From an uncultured Granulosicoccaceae bacterium (GTDB taxonomy: Bacteria > Pseudomonadota > Gammaproteobacteria > Granulosicoccales > Granulosicoccaceae), in the NCBI GenBank assembly GCA_937958675.1, contig CALGND010000094.1:1-53627 (forward strand): DNA of 53,627 nt. Direction: 5' to 3'. This document shows, piece after piece, positions 7,738-16,975 of the stretch (position 1 is the stretch's first letter; every line of letters starts with the position of its first letter). The notes under the pieces are model-generated. The model saw nothing but the letters and a program-made list of their open reading frames with translations, was not told the DNA's origin and ran no database searches. The position numbers and the translations under genes were made by a program.

Positions 7738-9146
7738 GTACAGCAGCAATACTCGGTGGCGGTGTCATAGGTGGTGGTTGGGCGGCACGCTTTTTACTAA
7801 TGGGATGGGATGTTGTTGTCTATGACCCAGCGCCAGATGCGAAGACTAAGCTTGATGAAGTGATGAAAAACGCAAAGCGATCTTTGCCTGCATTATCTGA
7901 ACATGCTTTACCTACAATGGGCACTCTGGCCTGGGCCGATGATATCGCTTCCGCTGTTAAAGAAGCTAGCTGGATTCAAGAAAGCGTACCCGAGCGCCTA
8001 AACATCAAGCACGATGTGCTGAAGGTAGTACAAGAAAATTGCAGCAAGGACGCCATTATTGGTTCTTCTACATCTGGCTTTAAGCCATCTGAATTACAAG
8101 AGCATTCTGTTAACCCAAGTCAAATTATTGTTGCGCACCCGTTCAACCCAGTATACCTACTGCCTTTAGCTGAACTTGTAGGTAACGCCGAGACAATAAA
8201 AAAAGCACAAATTGTATTGCAAGGCTTAGGTATGCACGGCTTGCATGTGCGTAAAGAAATTGATGCACATATCGCAGATCGGTTTCTGGAAGCAGTCTGG
8301 CGCGAAGGCCTGTGGCTGATAAAAGACGGTATTGCAACAACTCAAGAAATCGATGATGCGATTCGCTTTGGTTTTGGTTTGCGTTGGGCGCAAATGGGTT
8401 TGTTTGAAACCTACCGTATCGCCGGTGGTGAGGCAGGCATGGCTCACTTCATCGAGCAATTTGGCCCGGCTTTGGAATGGCCTTGGACAAAGCTAATGGA
8501 TGTGCCTGAGCTTACTGACGATCTTATTAACAAGATTGCCACTCAATCGGATGAGCAATCAGGCATGCATAGCATTCGCGAGTTGGAACGAATTCGTGAC
8601 GATAATCTAGTGGGGATGATGCGCGCACTCAAAGCACGTGGCTGGGGTGCGGGTAAATTACTTAACGAGCACGACCAAAAAACACAGCCTGAATTCAAGG
8701 CGCAAAATGATGAGCTGATCAATTCAATTAATCGAGCCATTCCTATCGATTGGACCGACTACAACGGCCATATGAATGAAAGCCGTTACGGGCAAGTGTT
8801 TTCGGACGCAGCAGATAGCGTGTTACGGATGATAGGTGTCGATCAAGCGTATATCGACAGTGGCAGTAGTTACTTCACTGTGGATATCCATATTAAATTT
8901 ATGGAAGAGACATTAGCACATGAGAACATTAAAGTGTATTCGCAGGTGTTGTTGGGCGAAGGCAAGAAGCTTCGCTTATTCCATCAAATGATGTCTGAAG
9001 ATAATCGCATGCTGGCAACGGGTGAACAGATGTTGCTACATGTTGATCTAAACACACGAAAGTCCAGTGTGCCTGAAGGCGAGGTACTCAAACAACTGAA
9101 CAATTTGGCACAGCTGCACGCTGATCTGCCACATCCCGGAGCTTAA
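7734..9146 (+). CDS. cdhA: L-carnitine 3-dehydrogenase fused to betainyl-CoA thioesterase
   Basis: 470-aa bifunctional protein. Residues 1-320 form a 3-hydroxyacyl-CoA-dehydrogenase-type fold with NAD motif GGGVIGGGW (8-16) and HPFNPVYLLPLAEL (135-148); this part oxidises L-carnitine to 3-dehydrocarnitine. Residues about 333-470 are a hot-dog thioesterase with DYNGHMNESRYG (342-353), expected to hydrolyse betainyl-CoA to glycine betaine and CoA. In Pseudomonas these are separate proteins (CdhA and CdhB); the fused form is known in other bacteria. It overlaps the BKACE gene by 4 nt and is followed 5 nt later by the acyl-CoA dehydrogenase. Confidence 0.9.
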   Translation: MSTAAILGGGVIGGGWAARFLLMGWDVVVYDPAPDAKTKLDEVMKNAKRSLPALSEHALPTMGTLAWADDIASAVKEASWIQESVPERLNIKHDVLKVVQENCSKDAIIGSSTSGFKPSELQEHSVNPSQIIVAHPFNPVYLLPLAELVGNAETIKKAQIVLQGLGMHGLHVRKEIDAHIADRFLEAVWREGLWLIKDGIATTQEIDDAIRFGFGLRWAQMGLFETYRIAGGEAGMAHFIEQFGPALEWPWTKLMDVPELTDDLINKIATQSDEQSGMHSIRELERIRDDNLVGMMRALKARGWGAGKLLNEHDQKTQPEFKAQNDELINSINRAIPIDWTDYNGHMNESRYGQVFSDAADSVLRMIGVDQAYIDSGSSYFTVDIHIKFMEETLAHENIKVYSQVLLGEGKKLRLFHQMMSEDNRMLATGEQMLLHVDLNTRKSSVPEGEVLKQLNNLAQLHADLPHPGA

Positions 9147-9151
9147 GATCG

Positions 9152-10312
9152 ATGGACTTTGGACTAAGCGAAGAACAAGAGCTGATTGTTAAAACGGTTC
9201 GTCAATTTGTAGAAAAAGAAATCTACCCATTTGAAGAACAAGTCGAGCGTGAAGGTTCGGTGCCGGCTGAGATTGCGCAGAGCATTAAAGAGAAAACGTT
9301 GGACATGGGCTTTTATGCCTGTAATTTCCCAGAGTCTGTCGGTGGTGCTGGGTTGTCGCATGTGGAGTTTGCTCTAGTTGAACGAGAGCTTGGCCGTGGC
9401 AGCATGGCGCTTAACCATTTTTTTGGGCGCCCGCAGAATATTTTAATGGCTTGCAAGGGCGATCAAATCGAGAAGTATTTAACGCCCGCTGTTAAGGGCG
9501 AGAAGATGGATGCTTTGGCAATGACGGAACCCGGCGCTGGCTCTGATGTGCGTGGCATGAGTTGCTCCGCTGTTAAACATCAAGATGGCTGGAAGCTCAA
9601 CGGCACTAAACATTTTATTTCGGGCGCTGATCATGCTGATTTTTTTATCGTGTTTGTCGCAACGGGTGAAGACGATACACCACGAGGCCCAAAAAAACGC
9701 ATCACGACATTCTTAGTCGATCGAGGTACACCCGGTTTTGAGGTGCGTGATGGTTATCAATCTGTATCGCATCGAGGCTATGCCAACATGGTACTTAACT
9801 TTGATGATTGTTTTTTATCTGACGAACAAGTACTAGGAGATGTCGACGGTGGGTTTGCCGTTATGAATGAATGGTTGTATGCCACGCGTATTACCGTTGC
9901 TACCATGTGTGTCGGGCGCGCTAGGCGTTGTTTTGATCTTGCGCTTAATTACGCTGCGGAGCGTAAGCAATTTGGTCAGCAGATAGGTAAGTTCCAAGGT
10001 GTGGGTTTTCAAATTGCTGACATGATCACAGAGATTGATGCCGCTGATTGGTTAACGCTTTCTGCTGCATGGAGGCTAGATCAAGGCTTACCTGCTAATC
10101 GTGAAATCGCCAGTGCAAAGGTGTACGCCTCAGAAATGCTGGCAAAAGTTACCGATGCTAGCTTGCAAGTGTTTGGTGGTATGGGCTTGATGAATGACTT
10201 ACCGATCGAACGGTTTTGGCGTGATGCTCGAGTTGAGCGTATTTGGGATGGCACCTCTGAAATACAACGCCACATCATCGCGCGCGAATTGCTGCGCCCA
10301 TTGGGTGCTTAG
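9152..10312 (+). CDS. acyl-CoA dehydrogenase, probable gamma-butyrobetainyl-CoA (crotonobetainyl-CoA) dehydrogenase
   Basis: 386-aa FAD flavoenzyme with the full acyl-CoA dehydrogenase fold: N-terminal helical domain, middle barrel with MTEPGAGSD and FISGADHADFFI, and C-terminal helical domain with RKQFGQQIGKFQ and GTSEIQRHIIARELL. At the position where short- and medium-chain enzymes carry catalytic Glu (YEGTSEIQ) this protein reads WDGTSEIQ, giving Asp366. The helix-G position used by isovaleryl/long-chain types is not Glu. Between carnitine dehydrogenase and CaiD it most likely oxidises gamma-butyrobetainyl-CoA to crotonobetainyl-CoA, the physiological reverse of CaiA (inference). Confidence 0.83.
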   Translation: MDFGLSEEQELIVKTVRQFVEKEIYPFEEQVEREGSVPAEIAQSIKEKTLDMGFYACNFPESVGGAGLSHVEFALVERELGRGSMALNHFFGRPQNILMACKGDQIEKYLTPAVKGEKMDALAMTEPGAGSDVRGMSCSAVKHQDGWKLNGTKHFISGADHADFFIVFVATGEDDTPRGPKKRITTFLVDRGTPGFEVRDGYQSVSHRGYANMVLNFDDCFLSDEQVLGDVDGGFAVMNEWLYATRITVATMCVGRARRCFDLALNYAAERKQFGQQIGKFQGVGFQIADMITEIDAADWLTLSAAWRLDQGLPANREIASAKVYASEMLAKVTDASLQVFGGMGLMNDLPIERFWRDARVERIWDGTSEIQRHIIARELLRPLGA

Positions 10313-12390
10313 TGAGCAAACAACTTTCGCGCCTGTTACGCCCTAAGCACCTTGCAGTTGTTGGCGGCGGCGCATGGTGCGAAGCAGTTGTCGATCAATG
10401 TCAACGATTTGGGTTTGAAGGTAATATCTGGCCCGTACACCCTAAAAAGAGCGAGATAGCTGGGCTCGCAACGTTCGCTAGCGTTGATCAATTACCGGCA
10501 GCGCCTGATGCGACGTTTATCGGTGTTAATCGTTTTTTAAGCTGTGAGATTGCTGCGCAATTAGATTTGTTAAAAGCAGGGGGGGCCGTGTGTTTTGCCA
10601 GCGGCTTTGAAGAGACCTCTGATATTCAAGCCGAAGGCTTACAACAAACCTTACTCGACAAGGCTGGCAAGCTTGCTGTACTTGGCCCTAATTGCTATGG
10701 GTTAATTAATGCCTTCGATCGGTTTGCCATATGGCCTGATCAACATGGTTGTGTGCCTGTAGAAAGTGGTGTCGCGATTCTTACTCAGTCATCAAATATA
10801 GCAATCAATATTTCAATGCAACAGCGAGGTTTGCCTGTAGGGTATTTGCTAACAACAGGTAATCAAGCACAGCAAGGCTTTGCCAGTATCGGCGCAGCGG
10901 CGCTGGATGATGAGCGTGTGTCTGCTTTAGGGTTGCATATTGAAGGCATTGGTGATGTTGCTGCATTTGAAGACTTAATGGCAAAGGCCCATAAGATGGG
11001 TAAGCCTGTGGTAGCGCTTAAAGTGGGGAAGTCAGAACTAGCGCAAAAGGCCACTCAATCTCATACGGCATCTTTAGCAGGTACTAGTGCGGGTTCACAA
11101 GCATTACTTGAGCGTTTGGGCGTTTATCAAGCCAATAATATAATTGAGTTTATCGATCAACTGAAAATCGTGCATTTACATGGTCATGGCATGGGCGGTC
11201 GCTTGGCATCGTTAAGTTGTTCTGGAGGCGAGGCAAGTTTAATTGCTGATGCGGTCGATGCAGTAAACGCATCAAAGGGCATAGCTTCTACGCAAGCTCG
11301 ATTAAGTTTTCCTCCACTAAACGATCAAACCAAAACTCGACTGGCTAAACAGCTCGGGCCAATTCCTGCCTTGGCAAACCCCTTGGATTATCACACTGAT
11401 ATCTGGCGTAACTATGATGCGATGAAGAACGTGTTTAGTGCGATGTCTGGCCCACAGATTGATTTAACCATGCTGATATTGGATTTCCCGCGTAGCGATC
11501 GATGCTCTGTGAGTGATTGGGATATCACAGTCGATGCGATATTGGATTCAGCAGCAGAGACGAATCGCCCATATGCGCTGGTGGCCAGCTTGCCCGAAAA
11601 CTTACCTGAATTGATATGCCAAAAGATGATGCAAAGAGGTGTGCTGACCATACATGGAATAGATGAGGCTGTGCGTGCTCTGTCAAGTGTCGCCGGGACG
11701 GCCAACATTGAAATGCCTGAACCAGTGCTGCAAGGTGATGTGGCTGACATCGATACAACACTGACAGAAGCTCAAGCTAAAGCCGTGTTGCAACAAGCGA
11801 TGATCAGCGTGCCTCAGAATGCATCAGTGACGAATGAAATGGGGCTACTAGCTGCAGCCAAGGGATTACATTATCCCTTAGTGTTAAAAGGAGAGGGCTT
11901 TGCGCATAAGAGCGAGGCAGGGGCTGTTCAGCTTAATATCAGCGATGAACACACCTTGCTTGACGCATTTAATGCGATGCAAAGTAGTGGTTACTTGATC
12001 GAAGAACAAATTGTTGGCATTGTCGCTGAGTTACTCGTGGGTGTAACTCACGATGTAGCGCATGGCTATCTATTGACCATAGGTGCTGGTGGTGTGCAAA
12101 CAGAGTTAGCCAAAGATACCCAATCGTTATTGATCCCAGCATCTGAAGAGTCGGTAGAGTCTGCGCTCGGTAAATTACGCATAGCACCAATATTAGACGG
12201 CTATCGAGGTGCTAGTGCTGTTAATCGACCATTGCTTATCGAGACCATTATGAATATTCAACAACTTGTTATTGAGAATGTTGGCAAGTTAACTGAATTC
12301 GAAATCAACCCACTTATTTGTACCGCGGACCAAGTGATAGCAGCTGATGCTCTAATCATTGGCGACATTAATCTAGAGGAAGATGCATGA
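10312..12390 (+). CDS. ADP-forming acyl-CoA synthetase (fused alpha and beta), probable betaine-CoA ligase
   Basis: 692-aa NDP-forming acyl-CoA synthetase. The order is CoA-binding Rossmann domain (about 8-140, VVGGG and VLGPNCYG), succinyl-CoA-ligase-like domains with phosphohistidine H251 in SHTASLAG (250-257), then a C-terminal ATP-grasp domain from about 480 with LVLKGEGFAHKSEAG and FEINPLI. It activates a carboxylate using ATP and CoA, giving ADP and Pi. The GTG start overlaps the preceding TAG by one base. Position implies activation of gamma-butyrobetaine, carnitine or crotonobetaine, replacing the AMP-forming CaiC and CoA-transferase CaiB of E. coli (inference). Confidence 0.85.
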   Translation: MSKQLSRLLRPKHLAVVGGGAWCEAVVDQCQRFGFEGNIWPVHPKKSEIAGLATFASVDQLPAAPDATFIGVNRFLSCEIAAQLDLLKAGGAVCFASGFEETSDIQAEGLQQTLLDKAGKLAVLGPNCYGLINAFDRFAIWPDQHGCVPVESGVAILTQSSNIAINISMQQRGLPVGYLLTTGNQAQQGFASIGAAALDDERVSALGLHIEGIGDVAAFEDLMAKAHKMGKPVVALKVGKSELAQKATQSHTASLAGTSAGSQALLERLGVYQANNIIEFIDQLKIVHLHGHGMGGRLASLSCSGGEASLIADAVDAVNASKGIASTQARLSFPPLNDQTKTRLAKQLGPIPALANPLDYHTDIWRNYDAMKNVFSAMSGPQIDLTMLILDFPRSDRCSVSDWDITVDAILDSAAETNRPYALVASLPENLPELICQKMMQRGVLTIHGIDEAVRALSSVAGTANIEMPEPVLQGDVADIDTTLTEAQAKAVLQQAMISVPQNASVTNEMGLLAAAKGLHYPLVLKGEGFAHKSEAGAVQLNISDEHTLLDAFNAMQSSGYLIEEQIVGIVAELLVGVTHDVAHGYLLTIGAGGVQTELAKDTQSLLIPASEESVESALGKLRIAPILDGYRGASAVNRPLLIETIMNIQQLVIENVGKLTEFEINPLICTADQVIAADALIIGDINLEEDA

Positions 12391-13169
12391 GCGACTCAAT
12401 CAAAATAAAAAAAGAAGGCGTAATATTAGAGGTTACGCTAGATCGGCCTAAAGCCAATGCGATTGATTTGCACACTAGCCGCGAGATGGGGGAGGTGTTT
12501 GCAGAGTTTCGCGATGACGACAACTTACGCGTGGCAATACTAACCGGCGCTGGCGAAAAATTCTTTTGCCCTGGATGGGATCTAAAAGCGGCTGCCGGTG
12601 GGGATGCTGTTGATGGCGATTATGGAGTTGGCGGCTTTGGTGGCTTGCAAGAGCTACGGGGCTTACACAAGCCGGTGATTGCTGCTGTAAACGGTATCTG
12701 TTGTGGTGGAGGCCTAGAGGTAGCTCTATCAACGGATATTATTCTAGCCTCTGATACCGCCAGTTTTGCACTTCCGGAGATTAACTCCGGTACTGTGGCG
12801 GATGCGGCATCGATAAAACTACCCAAACGCATCCCGTATCACATCGCAATGGAGATGCTATTAACTGGTCGTTGGCTGGATGTTGAAGAGGCTCACCGAT
12901 GGGGTTTTGTTAATCATATTTACCCGCAGGCAGAGCTAATGAAAGCTGCGTGGGAGATGGCTGAAACATTAGCCTCAGGCCCGCCATTGGTTTATGCCGC
13001 AATCAAAGAGATTATTGCAGATGCCGAAGGCTCAAAGTTTCAGGATGCCATGAACCGCGTTACCCAGCGCCAACTAAAAACCGTTGATGTGCTTTACGGT
13101 TCGGAAGATAACTTAGAGGGCGCGAGGGCGTTTGCTGAAAAACGTGATCCGGTCTGGAAGGGGCGTTAG
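12387..13169 (+). CDS. caiD: carnitinyl-CoA dehydratase (crotonobetainyl-CoA hydratase)
   Basis: 260-aa crotonase-fold enzyme interconverting crotonobetainyl-CoA and L-carnitinyl-CoA. It aligns by eye over its whole length with E. coli CaiD: shared LDRPKANAID, RVAIxTGAGEKFF, GWDLKAAA, and the identical C-terminus FAEKRDPVWKGR. Oxyanion-hole and catalytic regions are GGGLE (E111) and FALPE (E131), both Glu positions conserved with CaiD. The start ATG overlaps the previous stop (ATGA) and has the strong Shine-Dalgarno AGAGGAAG. It is the last gene of the operon and converges on the dimethylglycine dehydrogenase gene. Confidence 0.94.
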   Translation: MSDSIKIKKEGVILEVTLDRPKANAIDLHTSREMGEVFAEFRDDDNLRVAILTGAGEKFFCPGWDLKAAAGGDAVDGDYGVGGFGGLQELRGLHKPVIAAVNGICCGGGLEVALSTDIILASDTASFALPEINSGTVADAASIKLPKRIPYHIAMEMLLTGRWLDVEEAHRWGFVNHIYPQAELMKAAWEMAETLASGPPLVYAAIKEIIADAEGSKFQDAMNRVTQRQLKTVDVLYGSEDNLEGARAFAEKRDPVWKGR

Positions 13170-13203
13170 GCAGCTTGAGCTAGCTAATTGCGATAGCTTG
13201 ATA

Positions 13204-15627
13204 TTACGCACGGATGCGTTTGTATTCGGGATCATAGAGATCAGCTTCGACAACGGTCGCCTGAACAGGCTCACCAATGACTTCAACTAGCAGGGATTCA
13301 CCCAGTTTATCGAAATCGGGATCTACAAAGCCCATTGCAATATTCTTTTGCGTGCGAAAACCCCAACCACCCGAAGTGATTGTGCCAATGCAACTGCCAT
13401 CGCTTGCCAAGATACTATCGCCACCATGCGCTGCTGCATGAGTGCAGTCAAGCACAAGGCTGACAAACCTGCGTCGCGGCCCATTTGACTTGTGCTCGAG
13501 TAGCGCCTCTTTACCAATGAAATCAACTTTATCTAGTTTTACAAAACGCTCCAAAGCGCTTTCTAAAGGATCAAACTCGGTTATTAGATCTGCCTTCCAA
13601 TGACGATACCCTTTTTCAAGACGCATAGACTCCACCGCGTGACTGCCAAAAAGCGTCATGCCAAAGTCTTTTCCTGCATCTCTTAGTGCTAGATAGGCTG
13701 CGTAAAGCTGGTTGCTAGGAATGTGAATCTCATAGGCCAATTCACCTGAAAAGCTTACTGACATAACAACAGCAGGTGCAATACCAATATAGGCCTCGCG
13801 TACAGAAAGCCAAGGGAAAGCTTCTTTCGACCAATCCCCACGAGAAACCGCCGATAACACATCGCGTGATTTTGGTCCGGCGATGACTAGAATTGTCCAA
13901 TCGTTGGTGAGTGAGCGTATTTGTATTGATCCATCGTTTGGTAAATGCTTTTGTAGCCAGTCCATATCGTGGAATTCTGCAGCCGCAGCTGAGCCATACC
14001 AAATGCGATCGGGTGCTAGATTTGCCAATGTGGCTTCGGTTTTAATATTGCCGTATTCATTGAGTAAATAAGTCAGGCCTACTTTCCCAGGTTTTTGCGA
14101 CACGCGGCTACAGACGATAGTGTCAAGCCATTCGTAAAGCCCTGAGCCGGTGATTTCAAATCGATTGAACCCGTTAACCTCTGTCATTGCAACGCCTGAT
14201 TGCAACGATTTTATTTCGTTCCCAATTACATCGAATGTTTCATTAAAACGAAAAGAATGCGTTTCTTTAAAATCAGCAGAAGGCTTGATGTACGCCATAC
14301 GTTCCCATCCATTTACGACACCGAATTCTGCGCCTTCATTCTCTAGTACTGGCGTTAGAGGTGTTGTCTTGGCCGGACGACCGGCTGGTCGGTGCTCGTG
14401 AGGAAAATGGAATCGGAATTCATTTTGGTAATCTTCAACTGCTTTTAAAGCGGTCAATTCGACATTGGCGTGCCCGGTAAAACGACGAGGATCGAGCATC
14501 CAGGTGTCATAGCAGGCCTCACCGTGAACGATTTGTTGTGCTAGCAACCATCCGTGACCACCACCTTCGCCTAAGCCAGCGCGTAAGCCGATAATACAAA
14601 AAGCATTTCGTTTGCCCGGAATGGGGCCGACCAGAGGCGCGCCGTCTATAGTGTAGGTAATGGGCCCATTAACGATGGAGTGAATACCCACCTCTTCCAA
14701 CACAGGCATTCGAGCGAAAGCGCCTTCTAATACGTCCATGACTCGTTCTGTGTCGTCAGGGCAAAGTGCATTCACAAAGTCCGGATCGATACCATTCATA
14801 CCCCATGTCTTACAATCTTGCTCATAGAAGCCGACAAGCAAGCCATTTTTCTCTTGTCGACAATAATAATCACTGATTGGGCAACGCAACAATGGCATTC
14901 TGTGAGTTGCCGCTTCAATCTCTGGGATTGTATCGGTCAAAAAATATTGGTGTTCCATCGATGCCACTGGGTGGTGAACACCCATCATCGCGCCGACCTC
15001 GTTGACACGATAGCCACCAGCGTTTATGACAACCTCACACTTGATATCGCCGTGCTCTGTATGCACCGTCCAACTATCGTCTTTGTGTTGTGTTAGGCCG
15101 GTCACGGGCGTGTTGCGATACACCTCTGCGCCGGCTAGCCTTGCACGGCGTACCAGTGCCTGACAAAGTTGCGCTGGGTCGATATCGCCGTCTAGTGGAT
15201 CCCATAAACCACCTAGTAGATTATCTGTTGATACAAGAGGATGGCGTCGAGCGCATTCTTCTGCATCGATCACCTCAAAATCTACGCCCATACCTTTAGC
15301 CATACTGGCAAAGTGGCGGTATCCGTCCATCTGGGCTTCGGTGTTGGCTAAGCGAATACCACCATCTGCATGATGGTAGTTAATCGGGTATTCCGGGTCG
15401 TCTGCGAGTTCTTTGTAGAGGTTGATCGAATGTGTTTTCAGGCCAACCATTGTTTGTGTGGCACCAAAATTTGTCACTTGTGCCGCCGAATGCCAAGTTG
15501 TGCCGGAAGTCAACTCGTTTCGCTCGACTAAAACGACATCGGTCCATCCTTCTTGTGTCAGGTGATAAAGTGTCGAACACCCTGCAATACCCCCACCAAT
15601 AACAACCGCTCGCGTCTGACTTTTCAT
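13204..15627 (-). CDS. dimethylglycine dehydrogenase-like FAD oxidoreductase with GcvT (folate-binding) domain
   Basis: 807-aa two-module enzyme. The N-terminal DAO domain (about 5-370) has FAD motif GGGIAG (11-16) and SGTTWHSAAQ, with H46 at the site of covalent FAD attachment in DMGDH/SARDH. A short FAO domain follows (about 372-430), then GcvT and GcvT-C domains (about 440-800) that accept the methyl-derived C1 unit on tetrahydrofolate. Predicted reaction: N,N-dimethylglycine to sarcosine plus methylene-THF. Sarcosine or a related N-methyl amine is an alternative substrate. It diverges from a LysR gene and lies close to betA and the carnitine operon, so it fits glycine-betaine breakdown. 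Gene-specific name left open. Confidence 0.85.
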   Translation of the reverse strand: MKSQTRAVVIGGGIAGCSTLYHLTQEGWTDVVLVERNELTSGTTWHSAAQVTNFGATQTMVGLKTHSINLYKELADDPEYPINYHHADGGIRLANTEAQMDGYRHFASMAKGMGVDFEVIDAEECARRHPLVSTDNLLGGLWDPLDGDIDPAQLCQALVRRARLAGAEVYRNTPVTGLTQHKDDSWTVHTEHGDIKCEVVINAGGYRVNEVGAMMGVHHPVASMEHQYFLTDTIPEIEAATHRMPLLRCPISDYYCRQEKNGLLVGFYEQDCKTWGMNGIDPDFVNALCPDDTERVMDVLEGAFARMPVLEEVGIHSIVNGPITYTIDGAPLVGPIPGKRNAFCIIGLRAGLGEGGGHGWLLAQQIVHGEACYDTWMLDPRRFTGHANVELTALKAVEDYQNEFRFHFPHEHRPAGRPAKTTPLTPVLENEGAEFGVVNGWERMAYIKPSADFKETHSFRFNETFDVIGNEIKSLQSGVAMTEVNGFNRFEITGSGLYEWLDTIVCSRVSQKPGKVGLTYLLNEYGNIKTEATLANLAPDRIWYGSAAAAEFHDMDWLQKHLPNDGSIQIRSLTNDWTILVIAGPKSRDVLSAVSRGDWSKEAFPWLSVREAYIGIAPAVVMSVSFSGELAYEIHIPSNQLYAAYLALRDAGKDFGMTLFGSHAVESMRLEKGYRHWKADLITEFDPLESALERFVKLDKVDFIGKEALLEHKSNGPRRRFVSLVLDCTHAAAHGGDSILASDGSCIGTITSGGWGFRTQKNIAMGFVDPDFDKLGESLLVEVIGEPVQATVVEADLYDPEYKRIRA

Positions 15628-15861
15628 GTAATTTCCAGCCTGAAGACTCTATTTGCAACAATAAGATCTAACGATGAGTACAATCAATCACTATCTGCTA
15701 AGTTCAGTAATTTCGAACCAGTGGTTTATGAATACTATCAATATACTAGCTGTTGCTATCTTGCCAAACTGCGCTGGTATTTGCTTGATAATTTGCTCAC
15801 CAATAACAAGCGTTTTTGCTCAAAAGATTAGCCCTCTGAATTGTGAGGCATTGACTTATAC
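15628..15861. promoter_or_regulatory. divergent control region between the DMGDH gene and lysR
   Basis: A 234-nt AT-rich gap between two divergent genes, the classic arrangement for a LysR-type regulator controlling its neighbour and itself. Several loose T-N11-A candidates are present, but none is symmetrical enough to name as the operator. No ORF or RNA gene was recognised. Confidence 0.4.
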
Positions 15862-16869
15862 ATGAACCAACACACACTCAATGCAAAAACAGTGGAGTTC
15901 GCAGACACACTTACTTTGCGAGGGCTGCGCATATTTATCGTTCTGGAGGAAACCAAATCAGTTGCACTGGCTGCCGAACGGATGGGATTAAGTAAATCCA
16001 GTGTCTCTCAACACATTACAACGCTTGAGAGCAACGTTGGCATAAAGCTGTTTGACCGAAAGCAAAAACCCATTGCACTGACGCCTGCGGGGCAAGTGTT
16101 AAGTATGCACGCTCATCGAATCGTATCCATGTTTTCCGTAGCAGAAACAGCACTGGCCGATTTCAATGCGTTTAGCCTACCGATATTAAATTTTGCCATT
16201 ATCGACGATCTTGATGCTTCACTTACGCCAGTTATGGCGACGGCTTTGCAAGCTCAATTATCGAAAAGTTTTATTCGTACCTTTTCGGGCCGCTCAGACC
16301 AAGTAACATCACGGATAGAGTCTCGAGAGGCCGACATCGCCGTTACCGCGAGTATGCCGACTAATGTAAATAACTTCCAAATACATGAACTCTATAAAGA
16401 ACAATTTGTATTGGTAGTTGCAAAGGATAAATATCAAGCTGATGCGGATTGGCGCGCCCAACTGACTAAGCTGCCATTTATCCAGTATTCCGAAACTATG
16501 CCCATGGGGCAGTTGGTTGCGACTCATTTAAAAAGAATTCGTTTGGATGTCACTAGGCAATTTTCGTTTGAAACCAGTCGCTCCGTTATTGCAACTGTGG
16601 CAAAAACTGGTGGCTGGACGCTAGCGACACCCTTGAGTATCCTTGACGCAAGTCGATTTCGAGACGAAGTGAGTTTATTTGCCTTGCCATTTGCAAGCCT
16701 ATCCCGAAGCGTATACCTAATTAATAGGATAAACGAACTAAGCACTCTCCCCGAGGCACTGGCCAAGACATTTCGCTCTCAGCTGAAAGATGAACTATTG
16801 CCAGAATTCGCTAAGTCTAATCCAGACATGGCTGGCATGCTGGAGGTCTTTAACGACGACATAATGTAA
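15862..16869 (+). CDS. LysR family transcriptional regulator
   Basis: 335-aa regulator. The winged HTH spans about residues 20-79, with LRGLRIFIVLEE, LAAERMGLSKSSVSQHI and LFDRKQKPIALTPAG. The rest is a periplasmic-binding-protein-like effector domain. The C-terminus is somewhat longer than in typical ~300-aa members. It is divergent from the DMGDH-like gene and convergent with betA, so control of glycine-betaine/choline catabolism is the natural prediction; the effector is unknown. The ATG at 15862 has only a weak, distant GAGG; GTG at 15892 is an alternative. Confidence 0.88.
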   Translation: MNQHTLNAKTVEFADTLTLRGLRIFIVLEETKSVALAAERMGLSKSSVSQHITTLESNVGIKLFDRKQKPIALTPAGQVLSMHAHRIVSMFSVAETALADFNAFSLPILNFAIIDDLDASLTPVMATALQAQLSKSFIRTFSGRSDQVTSRIESREADIAVTASMPTNVNNFQIHELYKEQFVLVVAKDKYQADADWRAQLTKLPFIQYSETMPMGQLVATHLKRIRLDVTRQFSFETSRSVIATVAKTGGWTLATPLSILDASRFRDEVSLFALPFASLSRSVYLINRINELSTLPEALAKTFRSQLKDELLPEFAKSNPDMAGMLEVFNDDIM

Positions 16870-16950
16870 GGGACAAGCGTCAATTACTATCAGTGGTTCT
16901 ACAGAAGTAATTGTTGTTTTTCCAGTAAGCGCTTTATCGTATTCTTGTGG

Positions 16951-16973
16951 GTCTCCGCCTTCGCGGGGACGAC
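16951..16973. repeat. palindromic repeat between convergent lysR and betA
   Basis: GTCTCCGCCTTCGCGGGGAC folds as GTC(t)CCGC/GCGG(g)GAC and is followed by GAC. It matches the CGAAGGCGG core of the larger element at 5607-5717, on the opposite strand. Its position between two converging stops suits a bidirectional terminator. No other feature is seen in 16870-16975. Confidence 0.5.
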
Positions 16974-16975
16974 AT

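Noticed and set aside
13204..15627. Reading the FAD-GcvT protein as an aminomethyltransferase of the glycine cleavage system
   Set aside because: It has a full N-terminal DAO domain with the TWH flavinylation site, and no gcvH or gcvP is nearby.
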